Shown: positions 46,458 through 56,992 of the stretch, in pieces
How positions within the stretch are numbered: the stretch's first letter is position 1
Layout: every line of letters starts with the position of its first letter
NCBI RefSeq assembly: GCF_027158005.1
Contig: NZ_JAPVLQ010000005.1
Coordinates: 1-64,000 of the forward strand
Direction: 5' to 3'
Length of the DNA stretch: 64,000 bases
Origin: Rhodococcus sp. H36-A4
GTDB lineage: Bacteria > Actinomycetota > Actinomycetes > Mycobacteriales > Mycobacteriaceae
Translations under genes and position numbers: made by a program
Notes under the pieces: model-generated
Databases searched by the model: none
What the model was told of the DNA's origin: nothing
What the model saw: only the letters and a program-made list of their open reading frames with translations

Positions 46458-48596
46458 CTAGCGCGTAGCACTGTAGGCCTTCAAATGCGCAACTTGTGCT
46501 GCATCGAGTGAGGGGCGCACCGTCTTTCGGGCAGCCTCGACGTCGGCGGCAGTGACGTCGGCGGCATCCATCGACCGACGCATCGCGGTCAGCGCTGCTT
46601 CGCGGAGGAGTGCCGCGCAGTCGGCAGCGGAATAACCGTCGAGCCCCTCCGCCAGCGCGTCGAGATCGACGTCGGCAGCCAGCGGAACCGACTTTCCCGA
46701 CGCCTTCAGGATGTCCTTGCGGGCATCGGCATCCGGCGGCGGCACGAAGACCAGGCGCTCGAGGCGTCCTGGACGAAGCAGCGCCGGATCGATCAGATCG
46801 GGCCGGTTTGTTGCACCCAGCACGACCACATCTCGCAGCGGCTCCACACCGTCCAGTTCGGTCAGCAATGCCGCCACGACGCGATCGCCGACGCCCGAGT
46901 CCGAACCCTGACCGCGTCGAGGCGCCAACGCGTCCACCTCGTCCAAGAAGATCAGCGAAGGGGCGGAGTCTCGGGCGCGCTGAAACAGCTCGCGCACAGC
47001 CTTTTCCGAGGATCCGACCCACTTGTCCATCAGCTCGGCGCCCTTGACTGCGTGGACGCTGAGTTGACCGGAGCTGGCCAGTGCGCGTACGAGGAAAGTC
47101 TTGCCGCATCCGGGTGGCCCGTAGAGCAATACTCCACGTGGGGGATCGATGCCCAGCCGCGCAAAAGAATCGGGATGCTGCAATGGCCACAGCACCGCTT
47201 CGGTCAGCGCCTGTTTGGTCTCCACCATGTCCCCGACGTCTTCCAGGGTGATGGTGCCGATTGCCAGTTCCTCTGTGCCCGAGCGTGACAGCGGTCTGAT
47301 CACCTCGAGTGCGGCGAGCAGGTCGGATTGCATGATGACGGGATCGGTCTTGTTGTCGCTGGCCCGAGATGCTGCACGCAGCGCAGCTTCGCGAACCAGT
47401 GCTGCTAGATCGCCGACGACGAAACCTGGTGTCCTTGACGCTATTTCATTCAGTTCGAGGGTGTCTGTCGGGACTTTGCGGAGTAGATGCTCCAGCAGCG
47501 CCTTGCGGCCCGCGCTGTCGGGAAGGGTCAGAGTCAACTGGCGATCGCACACATCCTGGGCGCGCACTCGACTGTCCGTGCTCTCGGGATGAGCAGAAGT
47601 GGCGACGAACGCGATCCCCTCGGTGGCGACGGCCCGTCGCAGATGGTCGAGGATCAGCGTCGACGCAGGCTCGGCGAGCGAGGGCAGGAGAGCGTCTATA
47701 TCGGTGACCAGCAGTACCCCGTTGCCTGCCAGGCTGTCGATGGCAGCAGCGACCGCATCCGCTCGGTCGGATGCTTCCAGTGCACCGATCGAAGGGCCGT
47801 CGAGTTCGGCGACAGTACGTCCGGAAAGTACGGCGCGCGCCAGCGTCGCCTTCCCGACTCCTGCCGGACCGGTCACGAGAACGCCGAGGTGCGGCGACGC
47901 ACCCAGCTTGGCGAGCAATTCGGACTCGTCGAGAGCGAGGCGAAGCCATTCGAGCAACTTCGCCTGTTGGACCGACACGCCCACGAGTTCGGCGGGCGGA
48001 ATCGCCGGGATCACGTCGGAGACCGTCGGTGGTCGGCCCTGCCCCCATCCGACGGCGGAGTTGGGTTGAACGCTCACCGGCCCTCCTGATGGTTCGACGG
48101 CGGAGACCGTCAGCAGTTCGGTAGTCCATGCAACACCGAAAGTGCGCGAGAGTGCTTGCGTGGCAGCACTGGAACTGGTTCCCGGTCCTAGATCGCGGGG
48201 GAGCAGTGACACCGTGTCGCCGACGGTCACTATCTTGCCCAGCAGCGCCTGGCGGAGGGTCGTGTCGGAGATCGACCCCGTCGCGAGTACCGACCCGGAG
48301 AGTCGAACGGACTTCGCCCCGTAGACGGTCACCGGGGCAATTGCTACCGAACCGTCTTCTTTGATTCCGGTGTTGGACAGCGTGACGTCGTCGAGTAGTG
48401 CCGTGCCCTGCGGGGTGCCCTCCGGTGCCCGTCCGGCAACCGCTGCGGTCCGACGAGAACCGATGAGTGCTACTGCGTCCCACTCCCGAATGCCGAGTGC
48501 CGCGAGTACCTCGGGGTGCAGTCGCACCACGCCGCGGCGTGCATCGGCTGCCGAAGTGTTCAGGCGAGCGGTCAGGACGAGTTCGGGGGTGCTCAC
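46458..48596 (-). CDS. Cdc48-like tandem AAA ATPase (Rv0435c-like)
   Basis: A 712-residue protein with an N-terminal double-psi barrel-like region (residues 1-190) and two AAA modules. Module 1 has a Walker A GPAGVGKA (243-250) but its Walker B reads LLVTDID, without the catalytic glutamate, so hydrolysis there is doubtful. Module 2 is complete: GPPGCGKT (493-500), LIFLDE (548-553), GSDSGVGDRVVAALLTELDG and ATNRPDLIDPALLRPGRL. It should unfold or remodel proteins. The GTG start overlaps the pssA stop (GTGA). Confidence 0.9.
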   Translation of the reverse strand: MSTPELVLTARLNTSAADARRGVVRLHPEVLAALGIREWDAVALIGSRRTAAVAGRAPEGTPQGTALLDDVTLSNTGIKEDGSVAIAPVTVYGAKSVRLSGSVLATGSISDTTLRQALLGKIVTVGDTVSLLPRDLGPGTSSSAATQALSRTFGVAWTTELLTVSAVEPSGGPVSVQPNSAVGWGQGRPPTVSDVIPAIPPAELVGVSVQQAKLLEWLRLALDESELLAKLGASPHLGVLVTGPAGVGKATLARAVLSGRTVAELDGPSIGALEASDRADAVAAAIDSLAGNGVLLVTDIDALLPSLAEPASTLILDHLRRAVATEGIAFVATSAHPESTDSRVRAQDVCDRQLTLTLPDSAGRKALLEHLLRKVPTDTLELNEIASRTPGFVVGDLAALVREAALRAASRASDNKTDPVIMQSDLLAALEVIRPLSRSGTEELAIGTITLEDVGDMVETKQALTEAVLWPLQHPDSFARLGIDPPRGVLLYGPPGCGKTFLVRALASSGQLSVHAVKGAELMDKWVGSSEKAVRELFQRARDSAPSLIFLDEVDALAPRRGQGSDSGVGDRVVAALLTELDGVEPLRDVVVLGATNRPDLIDPALLRPGRLERLVFVPPPDADARKDILKASGKSVPLAADVDLDALAEGLDGYSAADCAALLREAALTAMRRSMDAADVTAADVEAARKTVRPSLDAAQVAHLKAYSATR

Positions 48597-49450
48597 CTGG
48601 GGCTACGCGGACGCCGAAGGCCCAGGCGGGCGGAGGACCTACGCGCGGTGTTCGGAGCGCGACGAATCGCCCGGCGCTCTGCCCGGCGCTCGGACGGCTT
48701 GGCGTCCCACGTGTACGGCCGCGCGGCAACCCATCTCTGGGAGCGAATGGCGAACGGGATGTGCGCGAGGTAGACCAACACGAGCACCATCAGCAGGATC
48801 AATGGATAGGTGATCAGTGCAGCAGCGGTCAGCGCCACCAAGATCAGGAGTGCCGCGGCCATCCGCGGAGGCGCCGACACGGTCTTGAGCGCGAGCGTGG
48901 GAATCCGGCTCACAGCCAGCGTCGCAGTGAACAGTGTCCATCCGATGACTACGTAGAACGACGCCCACCAGCCGTCACCCCACTCTTCGAATGCCGCAAT
49001 CGGCACCAGCACGATGAGCGCCCCCGCCGGAGCCGGGACACCGGTGAAGTACTCCGCGGCGTAGGTCGGGGTGTCGTTGTCCAGCAGGGTATTGAAACGT
49101 GCGAGCCGCAGAACCATGGCCACTGCATAGGTCAGTGCCACGATCCAGCCGAAGCTACTGCCGTCGAGCAGTGTCACGTACAACACGAGCGCGGGTGCAA
49201 CACCGAACGAGATCGCGTCGGCCAGCGAGTCCAGTTCGGCACCGATCTTGCTCGTCGCGTCGAGGAGACGCGCGATGCGTCCGTCCAGCGCATCGAGGAC
49301 CGCTGCCGCTCCGATCATCGCCAAGGCAACGCCCAGCTGATCGCTCAGCGCGAATTTGACTGCGGACAGACCTGCACACAGCGCGAGAATGGTCACGACC
49401 GACGGCAGAAGTCGGACTGCCGCAGGTGGTCGTGAACGTCTGGTGATCAT
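48593..49450 (-). CDS. pssA: CDP-diacylglycerol-serine O-phosphatidyltransferase
   Basis: A 285-residue membrane enzyme with about eight helices and the CDP-alcohol phosphotransferase motif DG-x2-AR-x8-G-x3-D-x3-D, seen as DGRIARLLDATSKIGAELDS. It makes phosphatidylserine from CDP-diacylglycerol and serine. A basic C-terminal tail (RRAERRAIRRAPNTARRS onward) is cytoplasmic. It lies 11 nt after psd, whose enzyme uses its product, and overlaps the AAA ATPase gene: the same psd-pssA-AAA order as in mycobacteria. Confidence 0.94.
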   Translation of the reverse strand: MITRRSRPPAAVRLLPSVVTILALCAGLSAVKFALSDQLGVALAMIGAAAVLDALDGRIARLLDATSKIGAELDSLADAISFGVAPALVLYVTLLDGSSFGWIVALTYAVAMVLRLARFNTLLDNDTPTYAAEYFTGVPAPAGALIVLVPIAAFEEWGDGWWASFYVVIGWTLFTATLAVSRIPTLALKTVSAPPRMAAALLILVALTAAALITYPLILLMVLVLVYLAHIPFAIRSQRWVAARPYTWDAKPSERRAERRAIRRAPNTARRSSARLGLRRPRSPR

Positions 49451-49461
49451 CGCCCGGACCC

Positions 49462-50178
49462 TTACTGGGAAAGCTCGGCGAGCACAGTTTCGGCGCCGAC
49501 TGCGCGTTGGCCACGCTCGACGAGCAGCTTGGTACCCAGTGGGAAATAGGTGTCCACGCGCGAGCCGAATCGGATCAAACCGTAGGTGTCGCCGATGGTG
49601 AGATTGTCGCCGATCTTGGCGTTGTTGATGATGCGTCTTGCGATGAGTCCGGCGATTTGCACGACGCCGATGTCCTGACCTGCAGGGGTGCGGATGTGCA
49701 TGCTGTTTCGCTCGTTGACCTCGCTTGCTTCGGCCAAATCGGCGGACTTGAACTGACCGCTGCGGTGCACGACCTCGAGCACCTCGCCACCGACAGGAAC
49801 CCGCTGCACGTGCACGTCCAGGACGGACAGGAAGATGCTGACGCGCGGCACCGGATCGCTACCGAGGCTGAGCTCGGTCGGCGGCACTGCCGTATCGACA
49901 AGAGTCACCAACCCGTCCGCCGGAGCGACTACCACGCCGGGGCGGTTCGGTGGAACGCGGCTCGGATGCCGGAAGAACGTGGCGCATGCTCCTGCTGCGG
50001 TGAGGCCGGCCAGCCGCACCCACTTGTACCTACGGCCGATGACGGCCACTGCCAGGGGGCCTGCGACGAACGGAAGCCCTGCCGGGTGCAGGGGCGGAAC
50101 TGTCTCTCGGACCAGGTCGACGACGTGCGCGATCCCAGTTCGGGGCGGTTGACCGATCGGGGTTGGACGGCGTGCCAC
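49462..50178 (-). CDS. psd: Phosphatidylserine decarboxylase proenzyme
   Basis: GTG 50178 after AAGGAGC gives 238 residues. [15 protein letters not shown] contains the self-cleavage site G205-S206 that forms the pyruvoyl group. [19 protein letters not shown] and [16 protein letters not shown] are typical of short bacterial Psd. It converts phosphatidylserine to phosphatidylethanolamine at the membrane. It is first of the psd-pssA-AAA operon. An upstream GTG/ATG extension to 50217 is open but unconserved. Confidence 0.94.
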   Translation of the reverse strand: MARRPTPIGQPPRTGIAHVVDLVRETVPPLHPAGLPFVAGPLAVAVIGRRYKWVRLAGLTAAGACATFFRHPSRVPPNRPGVVVAPADGLVTLVDTAVPPTELSLGSDPVPRVSIFLSVLDVHVQRVPVGGEVLEVVHRSGQFKSADLAEASEVNERNSMHIRTPAGQDIGVVQIAGLIARRIINNAKIGDNLTIGDTYGLIRFGSRVDTYFPLGTKLLVERGQRAVGAETVLAELSQ

Positions 50179-50220
50179 TTCGCTCCTTATGACTGTTGAT
50201 ATACAAGACCTCGGCACGAG

Positions 50221-50262
50221 GACTGCCGGGGCCTCACACAGTACGTGGAAGCCCCGGCAGTC
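50221..50262 (-). terminator. Hairpin terminator between the GlsB-like gene and psd
   Basis: A perfect 12-bp stem (GACTGCCGGGGC at 50221-50232 with its complement at 50251-50262) and an 18-nt loop lie 17 nt past the stop of the GlsB-like gene and upstream of psd. It probably ends the former transcript. Confidence 0.75.
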
Positions 50263-50278
50263 GGTAAGCGTGAGTCGA

Positions 50279-50548
50279 TCAGACCTTGCTACGGCCCATG
50301 ACCAACTTGACGAGGAACAGGAGAATCACCGCGCCGAGCAGGCAGGTGATGAAGCTGAAGATGAGTCCGCCGCCTTCGACGTCGACTCCGAAGACCTTCA
50401 GCAGCCAGCCACCGAGAAGTCCGCCGATGATTCCGACGACGATGTTGAGAATGATGCCCATCGAGGCGTCGGTCTTCATAAGCTTGCTGCCGATCCATCC
50501 AGCAAGACCGCCGATGATGATCCAGCCGATTATTCCTAGGCCCAACAT
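50279..50548 (-). CDS. GlsB/YeaQ/YmgE-family membrane protein
   Basis: An 89-residue protein with three hydrophobic helices and the family pattern [43 protein letters not shown]. It starts at ATG 50548 after AAGAGGGGG. These proteins were once called transglycosylase-associated and are often induced by stress; no enzymatic activity is established. It is a single gene ending at a hairpin terminator. Confidence 0.9.
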   Translation of the reverse strand: MLGLGIIGWIIIGGLAGWIGSKLMKTDASMGIILNIVVGIIGGLLGGWLLKVFGVDVEGGGLIFSFITCLLGAVILLFLVKLVMGRSKV

Positions 50549-50623
50549 TTGGTGCCCCCTCTTGATAATTAGCCGTGGATAGTGCTCATCCAGCATTCCC
50601 AGGCGAATCACCAATCAAACATG

Positions 50624-51079
50624 TCAGCCATTTTCGGTTTCCGCTTTGATGCGCTGGAGGGTCTTGTTCATGCCGTCGACCAATTCGATGTCGAATTGAT
50701 CGCTACCGCCGAGCACGTGCTTGACCAGGAACGACGAAATCGCGGTGGTGCCGCTCGGTGCCTCGCGCTTTTCGACGACAGAGGTGCCGGTCCCGTTCGG
50801 GGTCAGGGAATACGACCAGATCGTCTTGTTGTCCAGGACGCGGAAGGCGATCTTCTTGTTCGGTTCGAACTCGATCACCTTGGACCTGGTCGGCCAGACG
50901 AGAAGTCCTTTGCGGTTGATGTTGAGTGTGGTGGTGCCGCGTCGAACATTGCCGCCGAAGACCTTCATGAGCTTGCACTGCGGACTCCACTCGCCCATCC
51001 GCTGGAGGTCGGAGACTATTTTCCATACCTGCTCAGGGTTGGCGTCGACGTCGATCTGGGCTTCGAGAGTCTTGCTCAC
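50624..51079 (-). CDS. SRPBCC (polyketide cyclase-like) family protein
   Basis: A 151-residue START-fold protein starting at GTG 51079 after GGAGG. Segments are AQIDVDANPEQVWKIVSDLQRMGEWSPQC, WPTRSKVIEFEPNKKIAFRV, WSYSLTPNGTGTSVVEKRE and a long C-terminal helix. Such proteins bind hydrophobic ligands; no active site is evident. Mycobacterial relatives are small cytoplasmic proteins of unknown role. Neighbouring genes give no pathway link. Confidence 0.85.
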   Translation of the reverse strand: MSKTLEAQIDVDANPEQVWKIVSDLQRMGEWSPQCKLMKVFGGNVRRGTTTLNINRKGLLVWPTRSKVIEFEPNKKIAFRVLDNKTIWSYSLTPNGTGTSVVEKREAPSGTTAISSFLVKHVLGGSDQFDIELVDGMNKTLQRIKAETENG

Positions 51080-51223
51080 ATGTACCTCCGTGATGATGAG
51101 TGCAACCGGGCGTTACACGCAGTTGGGCAGGATCGTATACCGGGGTGTGGGCATGCTGTTCCGATTCTGCATACACCAGGCGGGATTTCGTTCCGGGAGG
51201 GCAGAACTGGAACACCATTCCCA

Positions 51224-52069
51224 TCAATTCCGTGAACGCCGGCGCCGGCGCACCACCCCGGCAATCTGTCGCGCAGTCTTTTCCGGGTTCGCCATCACAT
51301 CGAACGCCGAAAATCTCAGCACGAGCCAACCGTCGAGGACCAGATCGTTCTGCCGACGCCGATCCTTGCTGAACACCTCGGGCGCGCTGTGGAACTCACG
51401 GCCGTCCACCTCGACAACGACCCGTGCGAGTTCGTCGACGAAGTCGCACACGTAGTTGCCAACCCAATGGTTGGTCGCGAGGCGGAGACCGCACGCGATG
51501 AGCGCGCGATTCAATACACGCTCGGGCTCCGAGGCGAATCCCGACGCGGCACTGCGAAGCTGAACGGATGCGCGGGAGTTGCCTCGGCGTCTGGGGGTAC
51601 TTCGGATTTTCGAGGCTATATCTTGCGCATCGATGTCTGTCGCGAGGCGTTCGTCGACGATTCGAGCGACAGCTTCCGGTGTCATCACGGCGATGCAATC
51701 GATCAGAGTTCGTTCGCGGGCGACCACTGGGAGTCGCACGACCTCGGTGGTATCGGATGCGGGCAGGTCTCGGCGATACATCCTGAGCCAGCATGGAGTT
51801 CGAGCCTTGGATGCCGCGGGCAGCGTCGCTTCGATCATCGAATGCTCGTCCATCCACCCGTAGAGCCATGCTGCCGTTCGGTGACTGAGCAGTGCGTTCG
51901 GCTGCCACAGTGTGACGGCGTAGCAGCGCGCGATGGTGGTCGGCTGGTCGGCGCTGTAGATCCCTGGCAGCACACGTTCGTATCTGCGGGTGATAGTGCT
52001 GTTGGGTATGCCCGCGGCGAGAAGTTGGCTACGGGTGGCGATTCCGTGGGGATGCACGGCGATGAGCAT
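51224..52069 (-). CDS. AbiEi-antitoxin-like plus DUF559 endonuclease-like protein
   Basis: A 281-residue protein. The first ~60 residues resemble the AbiEi winged-helix N-domain (GIATRSQLLAAGIPNSTITRRYERVLPGIY). The C-terminal ~100 residues are a DUF559/Vsr-like fold: YVCDFVDELARVVVEVDGREFH, KDRRRQNDLVLDGWLVLRFSAFDV, with the acidic and His/Arg positions of PD-(D/E)XK-type nucleases. Such stand-alone proteins are abundant in actinobacteria and no AbiEii toxin gene is adjacent, so this is not a complete toxin-antitoxin pair. Function is unknown. Confidence 0.82.
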   Translation of the reverse strand: MLIAVHPHGIATRSQLLAAGIPNSTITRRYERVLPGIYSADQPTTIARCYAVTLWQPNALLSHRTAAWLYGWMDEHSMIEATLPAASKARTPCWLRMYRRDLPASDTTEVVRLPVVARERTLIDCIAVMTPEAVARIVDERLATDIDAQDIASKIRSTPRRRGNSRASVQLRSAASGFASEPERVLNRALIACGLRLATNHWVGNYVCDFVDELARVVVEVDGREFHSAPEVFSKDRRRQNDLVLDGWLVLRFSAFDVMANPEKTARQIAGVVRRRRRSRN

Positions 52070-52244
52070 CGTCGACGCCTGGACGCCTTCGATCGATGCG
52101 AGCTGGGGCGACAGAAACCCTGTGGATGAAGGTCAGGATTGTGGACAACCGTGGGCATGGTGTTCCGGTCGCGCTCGAACGAGACGGCATCCCGCCTGGT
52201 AGAGGTGCAACTGGACAACCATGCCCATATCGACAGCCGAGTTT
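52070..52244. promoter_or_regulatory. Intergenic region between two leftward genes
   Basis: The 175 nt hold the promoter of the AbiEi/DUF559-like gene. A perfect DnaA-box match (TGTGGACAA, 52140-52148) and a near copy (TGTGGATGA, 52121-52129) lie 10 nt apart, but there are too few for an origin. No terminator is obvious for the DUF1206 gene, which ends at 52245 on the other side. Confidence 0.35.
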
Positions 52245-53105
52245 TTACATCCGTGCGTACCGTGCGAGCACGAAGGAGTACAGCCCGTACAGCGCGATGC
52301 CCACGCCCGCCACGATCAACAACACCTGACCGAACGGCTGTTGGCCGAGGGTCTTCAGCGCGCCGTCCATACCCGTCGCTTTGCTCGGGTCCGAGGTGAA
52401 GACCGCAGCTATGACGAGTGCTCCTACGCCGATCAGAGCGATGCCCTTGGCGCAGTAACCCACGATCCCGAGGCGCGCGACGGTCTTGCCGGTGTAGCCC
52501 TCGAGGTCGTCGAGGAAATTCTTGGATACGCCCTTGTAGACGTGGTAGCCGCCGACGCCGATGATGACGAGTCCGACGACGACGAGAACGAACTTGCCGA
52601 AGCCGTTACCCATCAATTCCGACGTCATGGATGCGTTCTGCTTGCCACTCGACTTTCCGGATCCACTGGCGAACCCGAAGGTCGTCCACGCGAAGACGAT
52701 GTAGACGACAGCGAGCGCTCCGGCCTTCAGCCGGTCCATCACACTGCCGGAATCGTCGTCGGACTTCTTACCGACGATGGCTTCGACGACCCGCCACAGA
52801 GCCAGTGCCACGAAGGCGACGAAGGCAACCCACAGAGCGATGGATCCGCCGGGCTTGTCGCCGAGCTCGGCGAGCGCGCCGGATTGGTCTGCGTTTCCGC
52901 CTTGCCCGAACGCCAACCTGATGGCGATGTAGCCGATGAGAATGTGGAGCAGGCCGCTGACGAAATGGCCGGCGCGTGCGGCCTTCTCGAATGCGCCATT
53001 GTTCTGTACCGACTCGATGACGTCGGATGCAGATGAATCTCCGGACTTACTCAACTTATGGCCCCGATCAATTTGTGGCTTCCCGTTCCGCTGGACCTTA
53101 CCCAT
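52245..53105 (-). CDS. DUF1206 six-helix membrane protein
   Basis: A 286-residue protein with a hydrophilic start and six helices arranged as three similar two-helix units. The repeated pattern is seen at ARAGHFVSGLLHILIGYIAIRLAFG, LKAGALAVVYIVFAWTTFGF and GIVGYCAKGIALIGVGALVI, each followed by a short loop and a G-rich helix (VGGYHVYKGVSKNFLDDL). This is DUF1206, common in actinobacteria and without known function. It is a single gene. Confidence 0.87.
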   Translation of the reverse strand: MGKVQRNGKPQIDRGHKLSKSGDSSASDVIESVQNNGAFEKAARAGHFVSGLLHILIGYIAIRLAFGQGGNADQSGALAELGDKPGGSIALWVAFVAFVALALWRVVEAIVGKKSDDDSGSVMDRLKAGALAVVYIVFAWTTFGFASGSGKSSGKQNASMTSELMGNGFGKFVLVVVGLVIIGVGGYHVYKGVSKNFLDDLEGYTGKTVARLGIVGYCAKGIALIGVGALVIAAVFTSDPSKATGMDGALKTLGQQPFGQVLLIVAGVGIALYGLYSFVLARYARM

Positions 53106-53418
53106 GGGCGACGGATCCGAAACGCCTCAGCGCGCCTCACGCACAACAGGTAACAAGGGGCGAACACTGGCGATAGAACAAACGAGGAATCAGCCAAATC
53201 AGTTCGACGGAGTGATCGATCGTGAACCTTCATTCGATGTTGAGACGTACCAGAGCGGATGTGCCACTGCTCGAGTCTGCCCGGATGAGTGGGCGGCCCC
53301 GTAAGTGGCCGAGTGAGCAGTTGGAACGGCTGCTGACGCCACGAGAAATCGACTTGATAAGACGCGGCCAGATCTGACCTTTGCCGAAAGGCCCGCAGAC
53401 CGATTCCGAGGCGGAGAA
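53106..53418. promoter_or_regulatory. 313-nt divergent intergenic region with one possible small gene
   Basis: The gap separates DUF1206 (leftward) from the DUF1801 gene (rightward). Apart from the 51-codon ORF listed separately (53222-53377) I recognise no RNA element, repeat or terminator in it. Confidence 0.4.
53222..53377 (+). CDS. Possible small basic protein (51 aa) or regulator remnant
   Basis: A GTG at 53222, nine bases after GGAG, opens 51 codons ending in TGA 53375-53377. The product is basic and helical; its second half RKWPSEQLERLLTPREIDLIRRG looks like a coherent peptide, with LLTPREIDLIRRG faintly like the start of a LuxR-type helix-turn-helix. It may be a real small protein, a decayed fragment, or chance. 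It ends 41 nt before the DUF1801 gene. Confidence 0.35.
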   Translation: MNLHSMLRRTRADVPLLESARMSGRPRKWPSEQLERLLTPREIDLIRRGQI

Positions 53419-53838
53419 ATGGCAGAGAACAAGACGGGACCCACAGGTGTCGACGTCCTCGATTGGCTACGAGCCGTCGAGCATCCGGTGCGGCGTGCGG
53501 ACGGACTTGCACTGCACGAGATGATGTCGCTTGCCACCGGAGTGCCGGCGGTGATGTGGGGCCCGACGATGGTCGGTTTCGGTCAATATCACTATCGGTA
53601 CGACAGTGGGCGGGAAGGCGACGCACTTGCGGTCGGGTTTTCGCCGCGGAAAGCGTCGTTGGCACTCTACGGACTGACGTATGCGCCGAAGTCGAAAGCG
53701 CTGTTGGACAAGCTCGGAAAACACAAGACGGGCGCGGGTTGCCTCTACATAAACAAGCTGTCCGACGTCGACGTCACGGTGCTGCAGGCGATGATTGAAG
53801 TGTCGTATCCGTACGTGGTCGGTAATCTCGCCGTATGA
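53419..53838 (+). CDS. DUF1801-domain protein
   Basis: A 139-residue protein with the DUF1801 (YdhG-like) pattern: DVLDWLRAVEHPVRRADGLALHEMM, PAVMWGPTMVGFGQYHYRYDSGREGD, VGFSPRKASLALYGLTY and KTGAGCLYINKLSDVDVTVLQAMI. This small fold is widespread in bacteria and its function is unknown. GCGGAG lies just before the ATG. Its stop overlaps the ATG of the GPP34 gene (ATGA), so the two are translated together. Confidence 0.87.
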   Translation: MAENKTGPTGVDVLDWLRAVEHPVRRADGLALHEMMSLATGVPAVMWGPTMVGFGQYHYRYDSGREGDALAVGFSPRKASLALYGLTYAPKSKALLDKLGKHKTGAGCLYINKLSDVDVTVLQAMIEVSYPYVVGNLAV

Positions 53839-54509
53839 CGGTGATCGCCGAGGATCTGTTCCTGTTGCTGGTAGACGATGTCACCGGTAAGCCGATCGTC
53901 GACAGCACCAAGTTTCCTCGCGTGCTGGCCGGCGCCGTCATTCTGGAATTGGCTGTCGAGGATTGCATTCGCGTCACGTCGAAGGACGAGTCCTTCAAGG
54001 TGGGGCGGCTCGAGGTGACGGGCCCAGCGCCGTCCGATCCACTCCTCGCACGTGCGTATGCCTTGATCGGCGAGCGAAACGGACGGTTGAAGCCGCAGCG
54101 GGTGATCGAGAAACTTCAGAGGAACTTGATCAAGGAAGTGGGGTCCCGGCTCGCCCAGCAGGGCTTGGTTCTCGAACGTCACGACAAGGTACTCGGACTC
54201 TTCCCTACGGTGTCCTGGCCGGCGAGCGAGCTTGCTCGCAAGAACTGGGCGCGTCAGGGGATCGGTAGCGCGATCGTCGATGGCACGACACCCGGCACTG
54301 AGATTTCGGCGTTGATTTCGCTGGTTTCGGCCATTGATGCCATACCCAAGGTGTTGCCAGGAGTGGACAGGAAGGCAGCAAAAAAGCGCGCCAAGGAGAT
54401 TGCCGAGGGCGATTGGGCCAGTTCAGCGGTCCGAAAGGCCGTGGAGGATGTCAATGTCGCGGTCATGGCCGCCGTCATGGTTCCCATCATCGTTTCGTCC
54501 GGCTCGTAA
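53835..54509 (+). CDS. GPP34 (GOLPH3-like) family protein
   Basis: A 224-residue protein: MTVIAEDLFLLLVDDVTGKPI, LAGAVILELAVEDCIRV, QGLVLERHDKVLGLFPTVSW and the C-terminal helical part NVAVMAAVMVPIIV. GOLPH3/GPP34 proteins bind phosphatidylinositol 4-phosphate in eukaryotes; bacterial members are common in actinobacteria and their role is not known, though membrane association is likely. It overlaps the DUF1801 gene by four bases and converges on a DoxX gene. Confidence 0.88.
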   Translation: MTVIAEDLFLLLVDDVTGKPIVDSTKFPRVLAGAVILELAVEDCIRVTSKDESFKVGRLEVTGPAPSDPLLARAYALIGERNGRLKPQRVIEKLQRNLIKEVGSRLAQQGLVLERHDKVLGLFPTVSWPASELARKNWARQGIGSAIVDGTTPGTEISALISLVSAIDAIPKVLPGVDRKAAKKRAKEIAEGDWASSAVRKAVEDVNVAVMAAVMVPIIVSSGS

Positions 54510-54532
54510 CGGACCTGCCGGCCACCGACTGC

Positions 54533-54880
54533 TCACACGGACAGCAGGCGTAAAACCAGCGCAGCAATGGCGACAGCGGCGAGGAATGCAGCGGGACCGA
54601 AACCGTTGTCCTTCACTCGGAGGTGAGCGATGACCGCGCCCACGAAGTACAGGATCACTCCGACTGCAGCGGCGACCCCGATGGGCCAGACGAACAGTCC
54701 GACGATCAGGCCGATCGCGCCGAGGATTTCGATGTAGGCAAGCCAGGGGATCTTGTCGGCAGGCACACCGACCTGTTCCATGATGGGGATGACCTTTGGG
54801 CTCTTGGTCAACTTTCCGACTGCCGAGAAGGTCAGCGATACAGCGAGGAAAATCGATACTGCGACTGTTGCGATGAACAT
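54533..54880 (-). CDS. DoxX-family membrane protein
   Basis: A 115-residue protein with four helices and the DoxX-like pattern SAVGKLTKSPKVIPIMEQVGVPADKIPWLAYIEILGAIGLI, then FVGAVIAHLRVKDNG. DoxX proteins are small membrane subunits linked to redox and thiol-stress responses in mycobacteria, but this short DoxX-like-2 type has no defined activity. It is divergent from the groEL region. Confidence 0.87.
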   Translation of the reverse strand: MFIATVAVSIFLAVSLTFSAVGKLTKSPKVIPIMEQVGVPADKIPWLAYIEILGAIGLIVGLFVWPIGVAAAVGVILYFVGAVIAHLRVKDNGFGPAAFLAAVAIAALVLRLLSV

Positions 54881-55083
54881 CGGTGCCCAATCTATTGTGT
54901 CGCCCGAGTCTCACCGGGCGTCCGTTGTCGAGAACAAGAATAGGGTCGACGGCGGCGTTCGGGGGACAGTTATGAGCATGAAATTCCGTCTCGCGTCGGC
55001 GCTGGGCGGGTGCGCGTCGGCTGCGCCCTGAGCGAACGCGGGGCAAGTCGGGCCAGCTGATCGAGCCGGTCGTGCCCGTCGAC

Positions 55084-55110
55084 CTTGCACTCGCCATGGT
55101 CGAGTGCTAG
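55084..55110. promoter_or_regulatory. CIRCE operator 1 (HrcA site)
   Basis: CTTGCACTC, nine bases, GAGTGCTAG. Compared with the consensus TTAGCACTC-N9-GAGTGCTAA the core CACTC/GAGTG and spacing are exact. It binds the heat-shock repressor HrcA. Confidence 0.9.
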
Positions 55111-56877
<1,767 letters not shown>

Positions 56878-56902
56878 GTCCGTTCCTCCCGCTTTACCGC
56901 TG

Positions 56903-56937
56903 AAAAAGCCCGACTCCCTCGTGGAGTCGGGCTTTTT
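56903..56937 (+). terminator. Rho-independent terminator of groEL
   Basis: A 15-bp perfect stem (AAAAAGCCCGACTCC with its complement) and a five-base loop end in a run of five T. This is the most classical terminator in the window and lies 25 nt after the groEL stop. Confidence 0.95.
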
Positions 56938-56992
56938 CGTGTGCGCGGAGAAACTGCAGCGATGCGGCCGAGCGGCACCTAGGCTTTCGAGC

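Noticed and set aside
51224..52069. Complete AbiE-type toxin-antitoxin system
   Set aside because: Only an AbiEi/DUF559-type protein is present; no nucleotidyltransferase toxin gene is adjacent.
52121..52148. Two DnaA-box-like sequences, possible origin
   Set aside because: Only one perfect box, no cluster, no A/T-rich unwinding element and no dnaA/dnaN genes nearby.
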